Below are positions 7,117-16,872 of a stretch of 58,411 bases of DNA, one piece after another. Below the pieces are notes generated by a model that saw only the letters and a program-made list of their open reading frames with translations, did not search any database and was not told the origin of the DNA. A program made the position numbers and the translations under genes. This DNA comes from Nostocales cyanobacterium (lineage in GTDB: Bacteria; Cyanobacteriota; Cyanobacteriia; Cyanobacteriales; Nostocaceae): NCBI GenBank assembly GCA_004292695.1, contig RDXV01000009.1, positions 1-58,411 of the forward strand, given 5' to 3'. Numbering within the stretch: the first letter of the stretch is position 1; each line of letters opens with the position of its first letter.

Positions 7117-10100
7117 TTCTTGTCGTCGTTTTAAACGATTATCAGAATTATCCACAGGAGAACTAACAACTATTTCCCCAACAATAGCTTTTTGATTTCT
7201 GATCTTATCTCTAGGTGCAAGAGAAGTTTGAGTTTTATTTTTAAACATCGCTTCCATCTTCTTCCAAAACCGATTAATCACCCCCTCTCTCACCGTGGGT
7301 TGAATATTATCTGGTGAAACATAGACTTTTTGGATATGGGGAAAATTCGGACTATCTTCGGGAATTCTTTTGAGTTTATCTGGAAATTGTCGCAGTTTAG
7401 GAAGATATTCATGATCCCATAATGTCGGATTATTTTGCATTTCTGCAATTGCATCATCTAATATTTTCTGCAAAGTATCCGCCATATTGCTGTTATTAGC
7501 TAAATCTTCTAAAGATTGCATCCAATTAGCACTGACAGCAGCAGTATAATAAGTATCTTGGAAAGAGTCATAATGTTGAAATTCTAATGCTTGATTTTGC
7601 TGATTTTCGTTTAATAATTCCAAAGCTAAACAGGGATAAAAAATATCCTCCAGTTGTTCCAATCTTCTCGCATCAGGGGGAACAATATCAGAAAAAGTAA
7701 CGCGAGCATCATTATGTAAAAAAGATGTCCCAGAGTTTTGTTCTCTGATATATGGGTTTCGCATTCTTTCCAAACTACTAATTAATCGCAATGGAAAACC
7801 TGCATACTCATTAACAATTAAAATTTCATCATCTGCTTGAATTGCTTTTAAAACACTAGCATAAATTCCTAAATCCTGAGTGAGCAGTTTTTTAAACTCT
7901 GTTACATCTGTTTCATCTGTATCTTTATATCCGATTAGTTTACTACTTTTAGCAGGATCATCTCTAAAATAAGGATCATTCAAATTTAACCTTAGTAAAG
8001 GTTGAGCTTCCTGCATAATTTGTGTTAACCGAGTCGCACCTGCGGAGGAAGGATATTTTTTCATGAAGCGTTTAATTACAGAATTAACAATATTGCTACC
8101 ACGAAAAGCAAATATTTTGACAACATTAGGATCAATTTCCTGTTTTATTTGCGAGTATGTAATCCGATCTCGATTTAGTAAAAATGTTAAGGATGGATCT
8201 TTACCCGTTGCTTCTGTAATAGCTGAACTTGCTCTGACTAATTGATCACGTAGATCATTTTCTGGTAACATTGTTTGATAACAAAGCTCTATATCTTCAC
8301 TATCAAAAATTGCCTCCCCGCTCATTTCATCAAAATTCAATTGTTTTAATTCTCGTTCTTCTTTTTCATAAGCACTTTGTAAATCTTCGATTAAACTACT
8401 AAAAGCAGCAACTTGTTTTTCTCTTTCCTGAACGTGCTTCTGTAAAGAATTAATTATTTTCAGGGTTTCTTGTAGCACTGTTAAATCAAAATTATGTTTG
8501 ATCAGTTTAGCAACTTCTGGAATAGCTTTTTTACATTCATCTTGAAACTGACTATTTTTACCAATCGGCACAAATTTATTTTCCAATTCTTCCATAACTT
8601 GATCGGCATTATTCCATTTTTTTTCTACATCTTCTATGCGTTTTGTTCCCCCAAAATCAGTGATTGATTCTTGCAAATCCCGTTGGTAATTATGTAATTC
8701 ATGTTGCAATGCTTCCAACCAATTGCGAGTATTTCTGATAGAAAAGTTAGCTTCGGCTGGTGTGAGTAACCGAATTAAATAATCATCAATATTATTGCTC
8801 AGGTCTTTAGCAATTTTAGGAGCAGCTTGCATTATTTTTGTTAACCAAGAACCGCGAATACTTTCCGTTTCTCCTGGTTGGACAGTACGAAATTGTTTAG
8901 TAAATTCTGTTGTTAACTGTTGTCTGACATTTGTCCGATCATCTTTATTTTTACATTCAGAGATTAACTTTGATAATTTACTTTGCCAAGTTTTCAGACT
9001 ATTACTAAAAGTCTTATTAGATTCTGCTACAGATTCCGCTAATTTATTAGTTAATCCATCACGTTTTGTTAGATCACTTTGCCACTGATTTTGAATCAAA
9101 AATTGTTCTAGTAGATTCACAGGATCAGGACTTTGACCTTTACCATTTAACCAAAATTTGACTAACTCTGAACTTACTTTTGTTAAGGCTATTTGAATGA
9201 TGGTATCACGGGGAAAATAAATTGCAGAAAGTCCAAATGTTAGGTATCTTTGACTATTAGGACGGGGATGTTTATCTTCTTGAATTATGTGTTGTAGAAA
9301 ATTATCTCTATTTCCTTTAACTACAGGACCTAATTCTCCTGAAAATTCCAGGGCTATTTTATGGGCAATTACATTACATAATTTCCCTTGGGTGAGTATT
9401 TCATATTCACCGCTTGTCTGATTAGAAAGTAAATAAGCGTAATCAAAAGGTGGACGTTTTTCTTTAATAATTGACAGATTCTCAATATCATAACAAGCTG
9501 TAAATTCTGTACCAGGATTACTGTAATGATTGAGTTCTTTTAATGCTGCATAAGTGTTAGCATTCATATTAGGAGTGTTACCATACAATTCTGGACTAAT
9601 TACTAAATAGCCAAAAATACGAGATCCTTGATCACCATAAAGATTTCTTAAACTATAAGCAACATCCAAAAACATTCCACTTCCTGTACCACCACAAAGA
9701 GAACCAACTACAAAAATACTCAATCCTGGATCTATTTTAAATCCCGATTGTAGTAATAAAGCTTCGTGTCCCCTGGTGCGTTTTTCTGCTGTTTCAATTG
9801 CTATTTTTACTTTTTGATAGTTATGAAAAAAAGCCAATCTTCCCACCGGTCTGATACCTTTTGCACCTTCTTCTACTGCTTTAATATTCCGCAATAATTG
9901 AGGAGGAAACCAAATACCAATATGATCATAGGGACCGTAACTACTATATTCTGAACGTCGTTCTAATCCCTCTACAAACATGGTGACATCTTTTGATGAC
10001 ATGGTAGCACTGACTTTTTCAGCTTCTTTAAAACTTAAATCCACACCATGATAGGTACTTCCGGTTCTAATACCTGTAACTTGGGTTGCTGCTTTATCTG

Positions 10101-10269
10101 TGTCAATGTGAACAAAACTGACAATTGGTAAATTATTTAAGTCTCCATAACGGTCAACAATTAACCTTCTAATTCGCATTAAAATATCTCTACCAGTGCC
10201 ACCTAAACCTATACAAATTGTGCGGTTAATCCCTCTGTATTGTGTTTCCTTTGCAGATGCTTGAGTCAT
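7114..10269 (-). CDS. Tubulin/FtsZ-like GTPase (Tubulin_2 type), truncated by an in-frame TGA
   Basis: A protein of about 1051 residues. The N-terminal ~400 residues have the tubulin/FtsZ pattern: an Ile-rich strand with GLGGTGRD (residues 21-28), a strand ending HIDTD near 54 and the nucleotide-binding signature GGTGSG (193-198). The remaining ~600 residues are helical and charged. The start ATG at 10269 is preferred over an upstream frame opening at 10341. The latter would overlap the vWA gene by 55 nt, whereas ATG 10269 follows AAGG and leaves a 17-nt gap. The reading frame continues past the TGA (7114-7116) for 30 more codons to TAA at 7021-7023. That extension contains DLDDGFITPEEYERER, which resembles a SHOCT-like oligomerisation motif. 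The stop therefore looks like a recent nonsense change, a sequence error or a recoding site. Filament formation and GTPase activity are inferred from the family. Confidence 0.86.
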   Translation of the reverse strand: MTQASAKETQYRGINRTICIGLGGTGRDILMRIRRLIVDRYGDLNNLPIVSFVHIDTDKAATQVTGIRTGSTYHGVDLSFKEAEKVSATMSSKDVTMFVEGLERRSEYSSYGPYDHIGIWFPPQLLRNIKAVEEGAKGIRPVGRLAFFHNYQKVKIAIETAEKRTRGHEALLLQSGFKIDPGLSIFVVGSLCGGTGSGMFLDVAYSLRNLYGDQGSRIFGYLVISPELYGNTPNMNANTYAALKELNHYSNPGTEFTACYDIENLSIIKEKRPPFDYAYLLSNQTSGEYEILTQGKLCNVIAHKIALEFSGELGPVVKGNRDNFLQHIIQEDKHPRPNSQRYLTFGLSAIYFPRDTIIQIALTKVSSELVKFWLNGKGQSPDPVNLLEQFLIQNQWQSDLTKRDGLTNKLAESVAESNKTFSNSLKTWQSKLSKLISECKNKDDRTNVRQQLTTEFTKQFRTVQPGETESIRGSWLTKIMQAAPKIAKDLSNNIDDYLIRLLTPAEANFSIRNTRNWLEALQHELHNYQRDLQESITDFGGTKRIEDVEKKWNNADQVMEELENKFVPIGKNSQFQDECKKAIPEVAKLIKHNFDLTVLQETLKIINSLQKHVQEREKQVAAFSSLIEDLQSAYEKEERELKQLNFDEMSGEAIFDSEDIELCYQTMLPENDLRDQLVRASSAITEATGKDPSLTFLLNRDRITYSQIKQEIDPNVVKIFAFRGSNIVNSVIKRFMKKYPSSAGATRLTQIMQEAQPLLRLNLNDPYFRDDPAKSSKLIGYKDTDETDVTEFKKLLTQDLGIYASVLKAIQADDEILIVNEYAGFPLRLISSLERMRNPYIREQNSGTSFLHNDARVTFSDIVPPDARRLEQLEDIFYPCLALELLNENQQNQALEFQHYDSFQDTYYTAAVSANWMQSLEDLANNSNMADTLQKILDDAIAEMQNNPTLWDHEYLPKLRQFPDKLKRIPEDSPNFPHIQKVYVSPDNIQPTVREGVINRFWKKMEAMFKNKTQTSLAPRDKIRNQKAIVGEIVVSSPVDNSDNRLKRRQE

Positions 10270-10286
10270 GATTTTTACCTTAATTA

Positions 10287-11435
10287 CTATTTTTTGATGT
10301 TGATGGAAATTTCGTAATCTTTTTGTCGTGAATCGGGACAATTGAGAGTAAATTTATTACCTGTGATCAGAGTACGTGAGGTAACTATTTTACTGTTAAG
10401 TTGAATCTTGCCATTTTCCATTGGTACTAAATAAAGTTTTTCTCCTTTACGTTCCAAATAAGCTCTAATTTCTCCTCCTGGACATTCAATAGAATCTACA
10501 TAACTGGAATTATGTTCACCAATTGCTATTTTTTTATTGTTGGGTAATCTACATCTTTGTGGTTCATCTTCTCCATGTACTTCAAACGTGACTTGTAGAT
10601 CCCATTTTTTTTGTAATTGATAAAACTTGAAGATACCCGAACCAGCCGCGGCCAATATTAATAATAAAATGAAAGTAGGAGGCCATAACTGTTGAAGTAG
10701 ATAAGGATTAACTAAACAAGTTTCTTGACCTCCTGGTGCGGGTGTACAAAATTCTTGAATTGTAGGATTTAGGTCTACTACCGATAATGTATAATCCTTG
10801 TTATTTTCACTTTTAATAATTAGGGATCTCTCTTTTAAAGGTAGAGCATTTAACCAATTTTGTCTTTCTTGACTTTCCGGTGATGTGGAACTTCTAAAAG
10901 GACTATCACGGGGTGTTTCTATCCAAATTTCTGAAGTAATTCCTGGTTTAGTAAATCTTGGTGCATCAGTTACCCAAACCACAGATTGGGGTTTAATCGG
11001 TTGATTTTTTGCTAACCGATTTTGATTAATTTGAGCAATACCTTGATATACTGTTAATTCGGCTCTTTGAATATCTGTACCATAACGATTTGGATCATAA
11101 TTAAAGGGAATTTTAGCTAAGATTTTATTGATGTTTTCTGGATTTTTCTGATTAAAATATATAGGTGTTCCTAAAGGATTTTCTAGGGAAATTACATCTC
11201 CAGAAACCACATTTTGAGCGAACGGAACAACATAAACCAAATCTCCCGGTTTTAGACTATCTTCCACTATCTGACGTAACCGAATACGTCCTTGATCATT
11301 GAAACCCACACTTTCAGTGACATCAATGGCCAAAACCACATCACGTTTACCCCCACCCAAGAGGGAAACTAACTGCAAACCATTCTTTTGTGTATCTGTT
11401 AGTGGTTGTCCAGGGGTAATTTTTGTCAAAGTCAC
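10287..11435 (-). CDS. vWA-domain membrane protein, first gene of the motor-tubulin operon
   Basis: A 382-residue protein with GTG start preceded by AGGG. A stop codon lies four codons further upstream of the nearest in-frame sequence, so no signal peptide can be added. Residues about 30-230 form a von Willebrand A domain with the metal-site pieces DVTES (38-42, DxT/SxS type), Thr120 in YGTD and Asp157 in VTDAP. A single membrane helix covers about 253-270. Before it are two cysteines (230 and 240), after it basic residues, then a beta-rich C-terminal domain of ~100 residues that weakly resembles FHA. The positive-inside rule would put vWA outside the cytoplasm, but without a signal peptide this is unsure. 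It leads a four-gene operon and probably recruits or gates the other parts. Confidence 0.82.
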   Translation of the reverse strand: MTLTKITPGQPLTDTQKNGLQLVSLLGGGKRDVVLAIDVTESVGFNDQGRIRLRQIVEDSLKPGDLVYVVPFAQNVVSGDVISLENPLGTPIYFNQKNPENINKILAKIPFNYDPNRYGTDIQRAELTVYQGIAQINQNRLAKNQPIKPQSVVWVTDAPRFTKPGITSEIWIETPRDSPFRSSTSPESQERQNWLNALPLKERSLIIKSENNKDYTLSVVDLNPTIQEFCTPAPGGQETCLVNPYLLQQLWPPTFILLLILAAAGSGIFKFYQLQKKWDLQVTFEVHGEDEPQRCRLPNNKKIAIGEHNSSYVDSIECPGGEIRAYLERKGEKLYLVPMENGKIQLNSKIVTSRTLITGNKFTLNCPDSRQKDYEISINIKK

Positions 11436-11912
11436 AAACCCTATAACTCGTTAAATAGTATATGTATAAATTTTATATCAAAAGTTACGCTACAAATAAA
11501 TAGTAAGTCTAGTTTAAAAGATTAGTCTTATCATAGTATTTTTACGGATTTTAATATACATACATTTATCAATAGATATATTCATAAATGTACAAAATTA
11601 CTATTGTATCCACTCTTGATAGTATTCACACATTGCTAAATCTGCATTTAGATCCCCAAATTCTGTAATAAACTCAATTCCAGGAATATCTAACCCTAAA
11701 CGTAAAGCCAAGGCCAACCAATCACTTAATCTTAAAAATTTCATCCTAAGTGTTAAGCATATTTTCGTCACTTGAGAAACAAATCTTAATTATTTGAGTA
11801 TACTAAGACTATTAACAAAATATCAATTAATAAAAACCACCTCATAACTACTTGAAAAAAACCACATAAACAGCTACCCTGCATTAGCATCAAAAATATC
11901 AACTCCAAAACC
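11436..11912. other. Intergenic region between the divergent vWA operon and the GH116 gene
   Basis: About 480 bp that should hold the promoter of the four-gene operon (minus strand) and that of the GH116 gene. The sequence 11440-11600 is very AT-rich. The middle holds a possible 47-codon minus-strand ORF (11601-11744). Confidence 0.45.
11601..11744 (-). CDS. Possible small ORF or gene remnant, 47 residues
   Basis: An ATG-to-TAG frame reading MKFLRLSDWLALALRL followed by GLDIPGIEFITEFGD and a short tail. The composition is protein-like (amphipathic, few rare residues), and its base composition stands out from the flanking AT-rich DNA. There is an AGG directly before the ATG, which is too close to be a good ribosome site. 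I do not recognise a family. It may be a remnant of a larger gene. Confidence 0.35.
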   Translation of the reverse strand: MKFLRLSDWLALALRLGLDIPGIEFITEFGDLNADLAMCEYYQEWIQ

Positions 11913-14309
11913 ATGAACACCCCAAAAATACCCCCCTACACATGGAAACGCCCCATTGGTTTAGGATGGGAAAAACCCTACACCGTCCGCAACCCCAGCA
12001 ACCTTGACGATGGACCATTTCACGGAATGCCATTAGGTGGTTTTGGTGCAGGTTGTATCGGCCGTTCTTCTCGCGGAGATTTTAATTTATGGCAAATAGA
12101 CGGCGGAGAACATACATTTAAAAACGTTCCCGCTTGTCAATTTAGCATCTTTACATCAGATAAAACCTACGCATTATCCACCCAACCCCCAGAAGATAAC
12201 ACATTACAAACTTGGCAATGGTATCCTAATATTTCAAATGTATCAGAATTAGAGGCGGGCAAGATGCCCACCCCACAAGATACAGGAACTTATCACGCAC
12301 TTTATCCCCGCAGTTGGTTTGTATATGAAAACGTTTTTCCAGCACAATTAACCTGTGAGCAATTCTCACCAATTTGGGCTAACAATTACCAAGAAACCAG
12401 TTATCCAGTAGCGGTTTTTTTATGGACTGCACACAACCCAACCGACAAACCAATTACTATTAGCATAATGCTAACTTGGGAAAATATGAGTGGTTGGTTT
12501 ACCAATTCTTTAAAATCTCCTAAAGTGGAATTTAGAAATGATGGTAGTCCTGTTTATGAATATAAACCATGTTGGGGAGAAAGCAAAAATAACTATAATT
12601 GGTTAGCGGAAGATGATAAATTTTTAGGTTGTGTTTTAGGGCAAGTTACTAATAACGAAACTCCCCAAGAAGGTGACGGAACATGGTGTATTGCTACTAC
12701 TAAAAATCCTCAAGTTGAATTATTCTATCATTACCGTTTTAACACTATTGGAAATGGTGAGGAAATCTGGAATACTTTTAGTAAAGATGGTTCTTTAACT
12801 AATTATTTAGATGAAACTCCCGCAGATGAAAATACTCGTTTAGGTGCTGCTGTTGCTGTACGTTTCACTTTGCAACCAGGAGAAACTTTAGAAATTCCTT
12901 TTGTGTTAAGTTGGGATTTTCCAGTTACAGAATTTGCTCAAGGTGTAAGCTATAATCGCAGATATACAGACTTTTTTGGTTGTAGTGGTGATAACGCTTG
13001 GCAAATTGCCACCCATGCACTCAGAGAATATCACAACTGGCGATCGCAAATCGAAAACTGGCAACAACCAATTTTAGAAAGGGAAGACTTACCCGACTGG
13101 TTGAAAATGGCCTTATTTAACGAACTCTACGACTTAACCAGTGGTGGTACTCTCTGGAGTGCAGCCACAGAAAAAGACCCCATCGGTCAATTTGCAGTGT
13201 TAGAATGCTTTGATTACCGTTGGTATGAAAGTTTAGACGTGCGGTTATACGGTTCTTTCGGGTTATTAATGTTATTCCCAGAACTAGAAAAATCCGTAAT
13301 ACGCGCCTTTGCTAGAGCAATTCCCCAAAGTGATGATAGAACTAGAATTATCGGTTATTATCTCACCATCAACGCCGAAAGTCCCCAAGCTATCCGCAAG
13401 GTAGCCGGTGCTACACCTCACGACTTGGGCGCACCTAATGAACACGTTTGGGAAAAAACTAATTATACCGCTTATCAAGATTGCAATTTGTGGAAAGACT
13501 TAGGTTCTGATTTTGTATTGCAAGTATACCGCGACTACCTTTTTACCAATGACATCGAGTTTTTGGCAGAATGTTGGGATGCAATTGTGCAAACTTTGGA
13601 TTATGTGAAACAATTTGATCTTGATGGGGATGGTATACCGGAAAATTCCGGCGCTCCTGATCAAACTTTTGATGATTGGCGGTTAAATGGTGTTAGTGCT
13701 TATTGTGGTGGTTTGTGGTTAGCTGCTTTAGAAAGTGCGATCGCCATTTGTGATATCCTCAAAGATCATAAAAACACAACTTTGCAAAAATCAATCTATC
13801 AAATTTGGTTACAGCAAGCTAAACCTATTTATCAAGAAAAGCTGTGGAATGGTCAGTTTTACCGTTTGGATAGTGAAAGTGGTTCTAATGTGGTGATGGC
13901 TGATCAGTTATGTGGGCAATTCTACGCTCGTTTACTCAATTTACCAGATATTGTACCGAGCGATCGCGCTGTTTCTGCTTTGAATACTATATATAATGCT
14001 TGTTTTTTGCAGTTCCAAGATGGTAAGTTCGGCGCTGCAAATGGTTTACTTCCCGATGGTTCACCGGAAAACCCCAACGCTACCCATCCTCTGGAAGTTT
14101 GGACAGGTATTAATTTTGGTTTAGCTGCTTTTTTACTACAGATGGGGATGAAAAATGAAGGTTTGCGTTTGACGGAAACTGTGGTTAAACAAGTTTATGA
14201 AAATGGTTTACAGTTCCGTACCCCCGAAGCTATCACCGCAGTAGGTACTTTCCGCGCTTGTACATATCTGCGAGCTATGGCTATTTGGGCTGTTTACTTG
14301 TGCTTTTAA
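11913..14309 (+). CDS. GH116 family glycoside hydrolase (GBA2-like beta-glucosidase)
   Basis: A 798-residue protein of the bile-acid-beta-glucosidase (GBA2/GH116) family, which cleaves beta-linked glucose from glycolipids and glycosides. The N-terminal beta domain shows GMPLGGFGAGCIGR near residue 38, typical of the family. The (alpha/alpha)6 domain contains VLECFDYRWYESLDV near 429-443 and PDQTFDDW near 582, the segments that carry the catalytic glutamate and aspartate in characterised relatives. No signal peptide is seen, so the enzyme is probably cytosolic. It stands alone, divergent from the vWA operon, with a heptamer repeat array starting 13 nt after its stop. The physiological substrate in cyanobacteria is not known; a glucosylated lipid is a plausible guess. 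Confidence 0.9.
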   Translation: MNTPKIPPYTWKRPIGLGWEKPYTVRNPSNLDDGPFHGMPLGGFGAGCIGRSSRGDFNLWQIDGGEHTFKNVPACQFSIFTSDKTYALSTQPPEDNTLQTWQWYPNISNVSELEAGKMPTPQDTGTYHALYPRSWFVYENVFPAQLTCEQFSPIWANNYQETSYPVAVFLWTAHNPTDKPITISIMLTWENMSGWFTNSLKSPKVEFRNDGSPVYEYKPCWGESKNNYNWLAEDDKFLGCVLGQVTNNETPQEGDGTWCIATTKNPQVELFYHYRFNTIGNGEEIWNTFSKDGSLTNYLDETPADENTRLGAAVAVRFTLQPGETLEIPFVLSWDFPVTEFAQGVSYNRRYTDFFGCSGDNAWQIATHALREYHNWRSQIENWQQPILEREDLPDWLKMALFNELYDLTSGGTLWSAATEKDPIGQFAVLECFDYRWYESLDVRLYGSFGLLMLFPELEKSVIRAFARAIPQSDDRTRIIGYYLTINAESPQAIRKVAGATPHDLGAPNEHVWEKTNYTAYQDCNLWKDLGSDFVLQVYRDYLFTNDIEFLAECWDAIVQTLDYVKQFDLDGDGIPENSGAPDQTFDDWRLNGVSAYCGGLWLAALESAIAICDILKDHKNTTLQKSIYQIWLQQAKPIYQEKLWNGQFYRLDSESGSNVVMADQLCGQFYARLLNLPDIVPSDRAVSALNTIYNACFLQFQDGKFGAANGLLPDGSPENPNATHPLEVWTGINFGLAAFLLQMGMKNEGLRLTETVVKQVYENGLQFRTPEAITAVGTFRACTYLRAMAIWAVYLCF

Positions 14310-14322
14310 TTTAGATTAATCT

Positions 14323-14464
14323 ATCAGTTATCAGTTATCAGTTATCAGTTATCAGTTATCAGTTATCAGTTATCAGTTATCACTGTTCACTGTTCACTGT
14401 TCACTGTTCACTGTCACCTGTCACCTGTCACCTGTCACCTGTCACCTGTCACCTGTTATCAGTT
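14323..14464. repeat. Short tandem heptamer array (STRR type) with three repeat species
   Basis: Consecutive 7-bp units: about 8 copies of ATCAGTT, then about 4 of CACTGTT, then about 7 of CACCTGT, returning to ATCAGTT. This is the short tandemly repeated repetitive (STRR) sequence type of heterocystous cyanobacteria. It begins 13 nt after the GH116 stop codon. Confidence 0.95.
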
Positions 14465-16323
14465 GAAGAAGGGGATGTTCCCTGTCTTCACGAAAAGACT
14501 TTTTCAGCAAACCCTATCTATAAAGATATCTTATGGTTATAAAATATATCCATACAAATGTGATTTTATTTTCCAGTTGTGTCCGGAATTCCCAGAAAAC
14601 ATAAGAAATAGTAATAGTTGAAACTTTCCAAACTTGATACTCATGTCTCAAAATATTCCCTGATCACTTGTCTTCACCACTGAAAATATATAATCATAAA
14701 ATTTTTCTACAAACACGGTTCTGTGATCAGTGTTTCATCTAACTTTGATACTTAAAGAACCCAAGTTTAAAAACTTTATTCTCTACTACATTCAGGAAAT
14801 TAAAATCATGAAATGTCTGTACTCTGGATCAATACACGAAACTAATTATAATACACTGCCCGGTACTGTAGATTCAAAACACGGTTTCTTATTTTACACC
14901 CATAGTATTAGTAATTGGGTTAGCTGTTTCCCTAATTTTTCACAAAAAGCTGCTAACTAAAACACTAACTTTCCGCACCATTCATTTTTATTCGGTTGAT
15001 GAAGGTTAAGCAAAAGCATCTGTTATTGATTGATAGTGTCAGGTCTACAAACAATAACCATTAGGCTGACAACCAAATAAGTTAAATAACTTTGATAGCC
15101 AGGGAACTATATCATAACGCCTTTGCAAAAAAATGGCAAGTAAAAAGTGCAAGAAAAATCAAAATTAATTATTGGTTAAGGATTGAATTTATTTAACTCA
15201 TAGAATTACTGATATAACTACTGAATTATTCAAGTATCAAGTTTACTGATTTATTTGTTCACCATAGCTTGATTATGAAATTTTAAAATTCATATTTAAG
15301 ATTTGGTAACTGATTATTGAACACTTTATTTTAGGCAGATATTACTTTATCAAAACTACATATTTATTATTGGTAACTGTTTAAAACAATATCCTGATTC
15401 TTCATTATCCTGAATAGCTTAATGCTGTTTTTTAATGATACTGCTATTTTTAGATTATGCGACAATTACCCTAAATATAACATACCACAAAAATTTTCTA
15501 TTCACCAATTATCTCAACTACCCAAAGCTCGAAAATTAGCTTGTAAAAATATTGCTATCTCTTCGTAGTATATACGAATATATGTATAGTTATTATAACA
15601 ACTTTATCAGTTTCCATAAAATAATATATAACAATATATAATCAATTAACTAATAGGGTGTTTTAAAAAAATCAGACGATCTATATATTGTAAAATTTCC
15701 TTGAAATGCTTACTAATAAAGACTTACAGTAAATTATATTTTACATTTATTTATCATAAATTAAAGATAATATATTTTTTATATCTGTAAAATAGGGGGT
15801 AACGCCCCCCATTCATGCAACAAAAATGGGACAAAAATCAAAGTTGCACAATGCTCAAATGAACATTCTGAGATATTCAGTAAATTTAACTTATCAGACC
15901 AAAAAAGTGGTAGATGACATTGGCGCAAAAAAATAGTATAAATACGAATGTAGCTTTTGAGATACCAATGATGAATCATCTTCTTTGTTGAATTGCCAAT
16001 TATCAAACTTTACGGAAAATCCCTATTAAATTTAGACAGAAAGATATACAATATTAACTAGGGAAGGTCAACACTGCTAGAGGTTGTGAAATTTTTAAAG
16101 TAGACCATTGTATCTACTCAAACTGCTAGATGATCGGAAGAAGGTAAGTTTTTACCATCTATGTACTCATCAGCAAAAATCACAACATAGAAGTAACTAA
16201 TGGCAACTGCGTCTACTAATAGCTAAAGCCAAAGAGTTACAAAACACCAAACAAGGGTTCATAAAGCAAAGCAACACACAGACTTGATTAAAAACAGTCA
16301 GGTTTTCAATCACAGGTCAGGTC
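14465..16323. other. Long AT-rich region with little coding potential
   Basis: About 1.86 kb without a convincing gene, apart from one possible 50-codon ORF (14808-14960). A hairpin GGGGGTAACGCCCCC lies near 15795. TCCGGA, the core of developmentally regulated (DIF) promoters in Nostoc, occurs once at 14583-14588, but the -10 spacing is not convincing. A 75-codon minus-strand frame at 15779-16006 lacks recognisable content. The region may hold regulatory or small RNA genes or a decayed gene. Confidence 0.4.
14808..14960 (+). CDS. Possible small protein, 50 residues
   Basis: The ATG at 14808 follows AGGAAATTAAAATC, a weak ribosome site. The frame starts MKCLYSGSIHETNYN and ends SQKAAN. The opening M-K-x-L-Y-x-G followed by a Tyr and a later Thr-Val distantly recalls the small DUF4278-type cyanobacterial proteins, but the key GKYRG motif is missing. 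The frame can be extended to 14730. Treat it as a weak candidate. Confidence 0.25.
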   Translation: MKCLYSGSIHETNYNTLPGTVDSKHGFLFYTHSISNWVSCFPNFSQKAAN

Positions 16324-16872
16324 ATGAAACAAATCATCAGGTTAAATGCAGTCGAAACACCAGGCCAACGGAGTTATTTAGGGAAGCAAATCTCTAAACT
16401 AGATATTCGTCAGGCATCCACTGGTAAAAGTGATACACTTACACCAGAGGAAAATTTATTAGTCCTACCGTTAAGTAGTGACATATTAACCAAGAATAAA
16501 AGTAAGCTATTAAACTCAGTCGTTGCAGTTTGGCTTTGGGGAAACAAGTTGAATTTTTTACCCAAATTTTCGTATTGGGTGCAGACAGAAGAAATAGTAT
16601 CAGCAGCATCAGTTTGCGATCGCCAAAGACAGCAAATCACAGCTTGGATCACAAATACTATAGAGAAGATAAAAGCTCAAGCAGAAACCACCCCAATAGT
16701 CTTGGTTGTCAGAGTTTATGTATGGGAAATGCTCCTCAAGCTGTATCAAAAAAATCAATTAGCAGTAAACATGACTAAAACAAAATCTTGGCTCAATGGT
16801 ATCTGGAGACAGGAAAAACAGAGGATGGTTTTTAGCCATAGCTTGTTTGTTAATTGTCATGGCAACTGTTGA
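16324..16872 (+). CDS. Hypothetical protein, probably frameshifted near its C-terminus
   Basis: A 182-residue frame with ATG start after GGTCAGGTC. I do not recognise a family. Residues about 95-150 look like an amphipathic helix-rich region, and the sequence is soluble up to about residue 160. The last ~20 residues (SHSLFVNCHGNC) look out of character. From the A5 run at 16813-16817 the +1 frame reads NRGWFLAIACLLIVMATVEN, a good membrane helix, and runs to a TAA at 16937-16939. Removing one A would join the two and give a protein of about 205 residues with a C-terminal anchor. The gene lies about 170 bp upstream of hetP on the same strand. Confidence 0.55.
   Translation: MKQIIRLNAVETPGQRSYLGKQISKLDIRQASTGKSDTLTPEENLLVLPLSSDILTKNKSKLLNSVVAVWLWGNKLNFLPKFSYWVQTEEIVSAASVCDRQRQQITAWITNTIEKIKAQAETTPIVLVVRVYVWEMLLKLYQKNQLAVNMTKTKSWLNGIWRQEKQRMVFSHSLFVNCHGNC

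Noticed and set aside
10270-10341. N-terminal 24-residue extension of the tubulin-like GTPase
   Set aside because: It would overlap the vWA gene, is basic and unlike the conserved start, and an ATG with AAGG upstream exists at 10269.
14583-14588. TCCGGA as a DIF-type developmental promoter
   Set aside because: The six-base core occurs, but no convincing -10 element lies at the expected spacing and only a weak ORF follows.
15779-16006. 75-codon minus-strand ORF
   Set aside because: Composition is not protein-like and there is no supporting context.
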